From Bordetella parapertussis (GTDB lineage Bacteria > Pseudomonadota > Gammaproteobacteria > Burkholderiales > Burkholderiaceae_C), in assembly GCA_945870575.1 (NCBI GenBank), contig CAMBSK010000014.1:1-62335 (forward strand): a stretch of 62,335 nucleotides of DNA, written 5' to 3'. The first letter of the stretch is position 1. Each line of letters begins with the position of its first letter. The notes beneath the pieces are model-generated. The model did not search any database. It was not told the origin of the DNA and saw nothing but the letters and a program-made list of their open reading frames with translations. Shown here piece after piece: positions 56,794-62,335 of the stretch. Position numbers and translations under genes: made by a program.

Positions 56794-58263
56794 CTATCTG
56801 TGATAAGCCGTTTCGCCGTGGCTGCTGATGTCCAAACCTTCGCGCTCTTCTTCTTCGTTCACGCGCAGACCGATCACGAGGTCAATCAGTTTGTAGGCAA
56901 TCAAGGACACCACAGCAGACCAAACGATGGTGGTGCCAACCGCTTGCGCTTGGATCCAGACTTGTCCGACGATGTTGTAGTCTGGGTTAGCGGCATTGGC
57001 CACGTAGTCATAGACGCCGGTGCCACCCAATGAAGGGGCTGCGAACACGCCGGTCAACAAGGCGCCGACGATACCGCCGACACCGTGCACACCGAACACG
57101 TCCAAGCTGTCGTCAGCGCCGAGCATGCGCTTCAAGCCATTCACACCCCATAAACACAGCAGACCCGCGATCAAACCAATGATGATCGCGCCGCCGGGGC
57201 CAACGAAGCCGCAAGCGGGCGTAATGGCCACCAGACCTGCCACGGCACCGGAGGCTGCACCCAACATAGAGGCTTTGCCTTTGCTCAGCGCTTCACCGGC
57301 GATCCAGGCCAAGGTGGCAGCTGCCGTCGCCACCAGTGTGTTGATGAATGCAAGTGCCGTCAAACCGTTGGCTTCCAAGTTGGAGCCGGCGTTGAAACCG
57401 AACCAGCCCACCCACAACAGCGCGGCACCGACCATGGTCAATGTCAGGCTGTGAGGCGCCATCGACTCTTTGCCGTAGCCGATGCGCTTGCCGACCATGT
57501 AAGCACCGACCAAACCAGCGACCGCTGCGTTGATGTGAACCACGGTGCCGCCTGCGAAGTCGAGTGCGCCTTTGGCCCATAACCAGCCGGCAGCGGCAGT
57601 GACTTTTTCCAACGAAACAGCGTCAGTGATGGCGTCAGGACCGTCCCAATACCAAACCATGTGTGCGACCGGCAAGTAGCTGAAGGTGAACCACAGCGCG
57701 CAAAACAACAGCACGGCTGAGAACTTCATGCGTTCGGCGAATGCACCCACGATCAAGGCACAAGTGATGGCGGCGAACGTGGCTTGGAAGGCCACAAATG
57801 TCAATTCAGGAATGTAAACACCCTTGCTGAATGTGGCGGCCAAGGATTCCACCGTCACGCCTTTGAGCATGATTTTGTCGAAGGTGCCAAAGAACGGATT
57901 GCTGGAGGTGAATGCCACAGAGTAGCCATACAACACCCACAGCACATAAATCAGTGACGAGACGACGAACACCTGCATCAGCACGGACAACATGTTTTTC
58001 GAGCGAACCAGGCCGCCGTAGAACAAGGCCAGACCGGGGATGGTCATCAGAATCACGAGTATGGTGGCGACTGTCATCCAGGCGGTATCGCCTTTGTTGG
58101 GCACAGGTGCAGGCGCTGCTTCGGCAGCCGCGGGTGCGGCGGCAGGCGCTGGGGCTGCGGTAGCCGCCGCCGTAGCTGGAGCGGGCGCGCCTTCGGCCAG
58201 GGTCACGCCGGAGGCAAAAACCAGACCCAGGCCTAAGGCCAGAGTGGCTAAAAGTTTTTTCAT
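56794..58263 (-). CDS. amtB: Ammonium transporter AmtB with signal peptide
   Basis: A 489-residue ammonium channel. A signal peptide (LLATLALGLGLVFASGVTLAEG) is followed by an Ala/Pro-rich linker of about 35 residues, then the Amt core: GGLVRSKNMLSVLMQ, the first pore His in DFAGGTVVHINAAVAGL, the second in DVFGVHGVGGIVGALLTG. The C-terminal tail VNEEEEREGLDISSHGETAY binds GlnK. It is 24 bp downstream of glnK, the conserved pair, so the two form the nitrogen-regulated ammonium uptake unit. Confidence 0.96.
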   Translation of the reverse strand: MKKLLATLALGLGLVFASGVTLAEGAPAPATAAATAAPAPAAAPAAAEAAPAPVPNKGDTAWMTVATILVILMTIPGLALFYGGLVRSKNMLSVLMQVFVVSSLIYVLWVLYGYSVAFTSSNPFFGTFDKIMLKGVTVESLAATFSKGVYIPELTFVAFQATFAAITCALIVGAFAERMKFSAVLLFCALWFTFSYLPVAHMVWYWDGPDAITDAVSLEKVTAAAGWLWAKGALDFAGGTVVHINAAVAGLVGAYMVGKRIGYGKESMAPHSLTLTMVGAALLWVGWFGFNAGSNLEANGLTALAFINTLVATAAATLAWIAGEALSKGKASMLGAASGAVAGLVAITPACGFVGPGGAIIIGLIAGLLCLWGVNGLKRMLGADDSLDVFGVHGVGGIVGALLTGVFAAPSLGGTGVYDYVANAANPDYNIVGQVWIQAQAVGTTIVWSAVVSLIAYKLIDLVIGLRVNEEEEREGLDISSHGETAYHR

Positions 58264-58287
58264 GGTGTGTGTGTCCTTATTTGTGAA

Positions 58288-58752
<465 letters not shown>

Positions 58753-58850
58753 TTATTTCACAGGAAAAGCCAAGAATTGCACCAAATAAAGGCGCGCTTA
58801 CATCGAAAAATGCACAAAAAAGGTGAGCTTATGCAAAAAGAGAATAAATA

Positions 58851-60383
58851 ATGGGATACGCCCAAATACAAACTTGCACGGTTTTAGGTTTGAAGGCACC
58901 GGCTGTCACGGTAGAAGTGCACCTGGCCAATGGTTTGCCAAACTTTGCCCTGGTCGGGCTGGCAGACACCGAGGTGCGCGAGGCGCGAGAGCGGGTGCGT
59001 TCGGCGATCTTAAACAGCGGCCTGGAGTTTCCCAGCAACAAGCGCATCATCGTCAACCTGGCACCGGCCGACTTGCCCAAGGAATCCGGTCGCTTCGATT
59101 TGCCGATTGCTGTCGGCATACTCGCTGCCAGCGAACAATTGGATGCCCAAGCCGTTGAGCAACATGTGTTTGCCGGCGAACTCTCGTTGTCGGGTGAATT
59201 GCGGCCGGTGCGCGGTGCCTTGGCCATGGCCTTGGGTTTGCAAGCAAACAAAACCGATCTGGCCTGGGTATTGCCGCCAGGCAGCGCTGAAGAAGCGGCG
59301 TTGTTGCCGGATGCGCGCGTTTACCGCGCACAGCATTTGCGCGACGTGGTGCAAGCCTTTGCATTGCCCGGCCAGCAGACGCATGACGGTGAAAGCGGCT
59401 GGTCGCGAGTTTTATCGGGCGATCAGCCAAAGCAAGATGGCGCTGAAAACGAACCTGATTTACAACAAGTGCGCGGTCAGGCTGCGCCCAAGCGGGCGCT
59501 GGAAATCGCGGCAGCCGGTGGTCACAGCGTATTGCTGATAGGCCCGCCCGGCAGCGGCAAATCCATGCTGGCGCAACGGCTGGCCGGTCTGCTGCCAACC
59601 ATGAGTCGCCAACAGGCGCTGGAATCCGCCGCCATGTTGAGCCTAGCCGGGCAATTTCATCCTGCACGCTGGGCGCGTCGCGCCTACCGGCACCCGCACC
59701 ACAGCGCCACGATGGCGGCGCTGGTCGGCGGCGGATCGCCACCTCGTCCGGGTGAAATTTCTCTGGCGCACCACGGCCTGCTGTTTCTGGACGAATTGCC
59801 TGAATATTCGAGGCTGGCCTTAGAGGCTTTGCGCGAGCCTTTGGAAAACGGGCGCATCAGTTTGTCGCGCGCCAGGCACCAGGCTGAGTTTCCGGCGCAA
59901 TTCCAATTGATCGCTGCCATGAACCCTTGTCCCTGCGGCTACCTGGGTTCAAAGCAACCGGCTTGCCGGTGTGTACTGGAACAGGTGGCGCGCTACCAGG
60001 GAAAACTCAGCGGCCCGCTGCTGGACCGGATCGATATGCAGGTGCATGTGCCAGCCATGCCGGCCGACTTGCTGATGCAGGCGCCAGCAGGGGAAAGCAG
60101 CGCCAGCGTGCAAGCGAGGTGTCAACAAGCGCATGATCGCGCCTTGAGCCGTCGTGGCATCAGCAACCACGCTTTGAGCGCGGCGCAGTTGCAAACATTG
60201 CAAGTACATGCGCAGGCGCAGCAGCATGTTCAGCAACAGGCCGCACGCCAAGGCTGGTCGGCGCGCGCCGTGCACCGGGTGTTGCGCGTGGCCCAAACCA
60301 TTGCTGATCTGGCGCAGGCCGAGGAAATTGAACTGTCGCACGTGATGCAAGCCATGTATTTCAGAATGGCGCTGCAACCATGA
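58851..60383 (+). CDS. comM: YifB/ComM-family Mg-chelatase-like AAA+ ATPase
   Basis: A 510-residue AAA+ protein. The N-terminal Lon-protease-like domain ([33 protein letters not shown]) precedes Walker [23 protein letters not shown], Walker [13 protein letters not shown] and the cysteine block [17 protein letters not shown]. The C-terminal Mg-chelatase-related domain follows. ComM relatives are helicases that promote branch migration of transformed DNA, so its presence hints at natural competence. It is divergent from glnK. Confidence 0.94.
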   Translation: MGYAQIQTCTVLGLKAPAVTVEVHLANGLPNFALVGLADTEVREARERVRSAILNSGLEFPSNKRIIVNLAPADLPKESGRFDLPIAVGILAASEQLDAQAVEQHVFAGELSLSGELRPVRGALAMALGLQANKTDLAWVLPPGSAEEAALLPDARVYRAQHLRDVVQAFALPGQQTHDGESGWSRVLSGDQPKQDGAENEPDLQQVRGQAAPKRALEIAAAGGHSVLLIGPPGSGKSMLAQRLAGLLPTMSRQQALESAAMLSLAGQFHPARWARRAYRHPHHSATMAALVGGGSPPRPGEISLAHHGLLFLDELPEYSRLALEALREPLENGRISLSRARHQAEFPAQFQLIAAMNPCPCGYLGSKQPACRCVLEQVARYQGKLSGPLLDRIDMQVHVPAMPADLLMQAPAGESSASVQARCQQAHDRALSRRGISNHALSAAQLQTLQVHAQAQQHVQQQAARQGWSARAVHRVLRVAQTIADLAQAEEIELSHVMQAMYFRMALQP

Positions 60384-60486
60384 AGACACTGTGGCCGATG
60401 CTTGGTCAAATTTCTGGGAAGATGCGCAACACTTCAGTGTCCGGCGCATACCGCCGCCGGGTTTCACAACGAATCAAGGAACACAC

Positions 60487-61575
60487 ATGGCCCGCAAACA
60501 CCGCATCGCAGTCATCGCCGGAGACGGCATAGGCACCGAAGTCATGCCCGAAGGCTTGCTGGTGTTAGACGCGGCGGCGCGCAAGTTCGGCATCGATTTG
60601 CAGTTTGACCATTTCGATTTTTCCAGCTGGAACTATTTTGAAAAGCACGGCCAAATGCTGCCCGACGATTGGAAAGAGCAGATCGGTGGCCACGACGCCA
60701 TCTTCTTCGGCGCGGTCGGCATGCCTGACAAAATCCCCGACCATATTTCGCTCTGGGGCTCGTTGTTGTTGTTCCGGCGCGAGTTTGACCAGTACATCAA
60801 TTTGCGCCCGGCGCGGCTTATGCCCGGCATCATCGCGCCGGTGGTGCGCCGCGACGGCACCGCGCGCCAGCCCGGCGAGATCGACATGTACATCGTGCGC
60901 GAAAACACCGAGGGCGAATACTCCAGCATTGGCGGCCGCATGTTTCAAGGCACGCCACGCGAAATCGTCATGCAAGAAAGCGTGATGACGCGCATAGGCG
61001 TAGACCGCGTGTTGAAGTTTGCATTCGAGCTGGCCATGACGCGCCCGAAAAAGCATCTGACCAGCGCAACAAAATCGAATGGCATCGCCATCACCATGCC
61101 TTACTGGGACGAGCGCGTCGTTGAGATAGCCAAGGCCTACCCCGACATTCGGCTGGATAAATTCCATATCGACATACTCACCGCGCATTTTGTGCAGCGT
61201 CCGGATTTCTTTGACGTGGTGGTGGCCAGCAATTTGTTTGGCGACATATTGAGTGACCTGGGCCCGGCCTGCACTGGCACGATTGGCATTGCGCCCAGTG
61301 CCAATCTCAACCCGGACCGCGTATTTCCGTCGCTGTTCGAGCCGGTACACGGCTCGGCGCCGGATATCGCGGGCCAAGGCATTGCCAACCCTATCGGCCA
61401 AATTTGGTCCGGCGCCATGATGCTGGAATTTCTCGGCCACAAAGACGCGCACGACGCGGTGCTGGCGGCGATTGAAAAGGTGCTGAACCCGACAAGCGGC
61501 GCGCCCAAAACCCCGGATATCGGTGGTACGGCCAAGACCACGGATGTTGGTAAGGCGATTGCGGCAGTGCTTTAA
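60487..61575 (+). CDS. Tartrate / D-malate dehydrogenase (isopropylmalate dehydrogenase superfamily)
   Basis: A 362-residue Mn/NAD-dependent beta-decarboxylating dehydrogenase. IAVIAGDGIGTEVMPEGL starts the fold; MYIVRENTEGEYSSIGGRMFQGT, the catalytic region SNLFGDILSDLGPACTGTIGIAPSANLNP and PVHGSAPDIAGQGIANPIGQIWS follow. These are closer to TtuC/DmlA than to LeuB. It would turn D-malate or tartrate into pyruvate or oxaloglycolate. AAGGA precedes the ATG at 60487; an upstream in-frame extension overlaps the spacer only. The exact substrate is not certain. Confidence 0.88.
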   Translation: MARKHRIAVIAGDGIGTEVMPEGLLVLDAAARKFGIDLQFDHFDFSSWNYFEKHGQMLPDDWKEQIGGHDAIFFGAVGMPDKIPDHISLWGSLLLFRREFDQYINLRPARLMPGIIAPVVRRDGTARQPGEIDMYIVRENTEGEYSSIGGRMFQGTPREIVMQESVMTRIGVDRVLKFAFELAMTRPKKHLTSATKSNGIAITMPYWDERVVEIAKAYPDIRLDKFHIDILTAHFVQRPDFFDVVVASNLFGDILSDLGPACTGTIGIAPSANLNPDRVFPSLFEPVHGSAPDIAGQGIANPIGQIWSGAMMLEFLGHKDAHDAVLAAIEKVLNPTSGAPKTPDIGGTAKTTDVGKAIAAVL

Positions 61576-61707
61576 AGCGGGTTGTATGAACTATTGCGCA
61601 ATGTGTTAAACGCATCTGTGCGTAATGCAAAGTGCGGCGTAAAATCATTTTGTGATTTTGATTGCCTGCGAGCACTCCAAACAGAAGTTCAACCCCATTT
61701 GAAACAC

Positions 61708-62088
61708 ATGCGTTCATTTATTTCTACTGTGATTTGTTTTTGGCTGATCAGCACGCCGGTGTTTGCCGAGTGGCAGCGCATCTCTGATGAGCATGTCAAA
61801 GAGCTTGAACATTATGTAGATATGCAGTCGGTCAAACAGGCCGGGCCTATGTCTATTTATCGCCAAATACAGGTGCTCAGCCAAGGTTCCTCGTTAAAGC
61901 AGCAGTCGTTTGAGTCCAACATATCGCTGCATGAGTACGATTGTATGAACGCAAAACTTAGGGTGTTGCAAGTGGCTGGGTTCAGTCAAGCTTGGGGGGC
62001 AGGCGACAAAGTGCTTGTCTCACTTTCCGCCAGAGCCACAATAAATAAGGCCATTTCGTGGAGTTTTTGTTTTCTACCCACCAATTAA
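61708..62088 (+). CDS. Adhesin-E-like exported protein
   Basis: A 126-residue protein. Signal peptide MRSFISTVICFWLISTPVFA is followed by EWQRISDEHVKELEHYVDMQSVKQAG and YDCMNAKLRVLQV. The layout (start W, YVD, later YDC) matches the surface-adhesin E domain family found in Haemophilus and many betaproteobacteria, which is extracytoplasmic and mostly uncharacterised. The ATG at 61708 is chosen because it gives the signal peptide directly. Weak terminator follows. Confidence 0.78.
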   Translation: MRSFISTVICFWLISTPVFAEWQRISDEHVKELEHYVDMQSVKQAGPMSIYRQIQVLSQGSSLKQQSFESNISLHEYDCMNAKLRVLQVAGFSQAWGAGDKVLVSLSARATINKAISWSFCFLPTN

Positions 62089-62090
62089 CC

Positions 62091-62117
62091 CACCATCATT
62101 ATTTGGCATGGTGTTTT
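62091..62117 (+). terminator. Short terminator after the adhesin-E-like gene
   Basis: CACCAT (62091-62096) pairs with ATGGTG (62108-62113) and is followed by TTTT, 3 bp past the stop. Short stem; moderate strength. Confidence 0.6.
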
Positions 62118-62212
62118 GTCTTGCTTGTTTGTAATCAATAGCCGAACCGCTTGGGTTGAAACGGCATTACGCGTTGTTTCAGCTACACCTCTATACCCCC
62201 ATCAAATTCCCA

Positions 62213-62258
62213 CCAGCCTGACCCCCCCCGCCATCCCCCCCCCTTTTTTGTAGGCTGG
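62213..62258. repeat. Poly-C tracts inside a short inverted repeat
   Basis: CCAGCCT (62213-62219) and AGGCTGG (62252-62258) enclose C8 (62222-62229), C9 (62235-62243) and T6 tracts. No gene is visible from here to the window end. The homopolymers could vary in length by slippage or reflect sequencing difficulty. Confidence 0.6.
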
Positions 62259-62335
62259 TTCCATCCGGCAGGCTTGCACTCTGTTTTGCTCAAATGCTCC
62301 TTAATTTTTGAAATTACTTGTAGCGATTCAAAATC

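Noticed and set aside
60565..61452. Open frame of 295 codons antisense to the tartrate/malate dehydrogenase
   Set aside because: Mirror of a GC-rich conserved gene; no start signal.

Overview
The window looks like the chromosomal replication-origin neighbourhood of a Gram-negative betaproteobacterium, order Burkholderiales. The evidence is the dnaA-dnaN-gyrB and rpmH-rnpA-yidD-yidC-mnmE clusters on either side of DnaA boxes, RnpA and RpmH sequences of the Comamonadaceae type, parAB with parS sites, a GTP-dependent PEP carboxykinase, LPS-transport genes (lptC, lptD) and MetX/MetW. The family-level placement is an inference from sequence style.

Layout, left to right. 1-2448: 3' truncated hybrid CheA chemotaxis kinase, followed by about 550 bp of strikingly AT-rich DNA without a gene. 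3.0-9.3 kb: mnmA-gcdH, acetoacetyl-CoA synthetase, a hotdog thioesterase, a DUF333 lipoprotein-like gene and a cobalamin adenosyltransferase. 9.4-11.8 kb: threonate-type dehydrogenase and D-lactate dehydrogenase. 11.9-16.5 kb: a complete branched-chain-amino-acid-type ABC importer (SBP-livH-livM-livG-livF). 16.6-29.9 kb and onward: parB-parA-lysE-like, rsmG-mnmG, gyrB, dnaN and dnaA on the minus strand, oriC, then rpmH-rnpA-yidD-yidC-mnmE on the plus strand. Three parS sites lie at 19.0-20.3 kb, two of them inside the mnmG reading frame. 31.4-33.6 kb: kdsD-kdsC-lptC. 33.6-35.5 kb: a glycine-rich RRM protein with a structured leader, and an ammonium transporter. 35.7-38.4 kb: metX-metW-hydrolase behind a SAM-II-type riboswitch. 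38.4-45 kb: rsmE-amgK, divergent from lptD-surA-rsmA. 45-48.9 kb: acyl-CoA ligase, pckG and a 44-residue membrane protein too short for usual gene finding. 49-54.8 kb: cobalamin methionine synthase split in two genes around a reversed pgi, the larger half behind an SAH riboswitch. 54.8-56.5 kb: a small accessory patch with a broken higB, an intact higA, a second complete HigBA-type pair and a small membrane protein. 56.8-58.6 kb: glnK-amtB behind a sigma-54 promoter. 58.9-62.1 kb: comM-like ATPase, tartrate/malate dehydrogenase and an adhesin-E-like exported protein, ending in poly-C tracts.

The most coherent biology beyond housekeeping is the methionine cycle. A SAM-sensing leader controls homoserine acylation (metX-metW) and an SAH-sensing leader controls methionine synthase (the C-terminal MetH half), so product and by-product of methylation are both read within 20 kb. 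Other regulatory structures seen directly are a hairpin that occludes the ribosome binding site of the RRM gene, a sigma-54 promoter for glnK-amtB, and several clear intrinsic terminators. I do not see CRISPR arrays, rRNA or tRNA genes, insertion sequences with transposase genes, or prophage structure.
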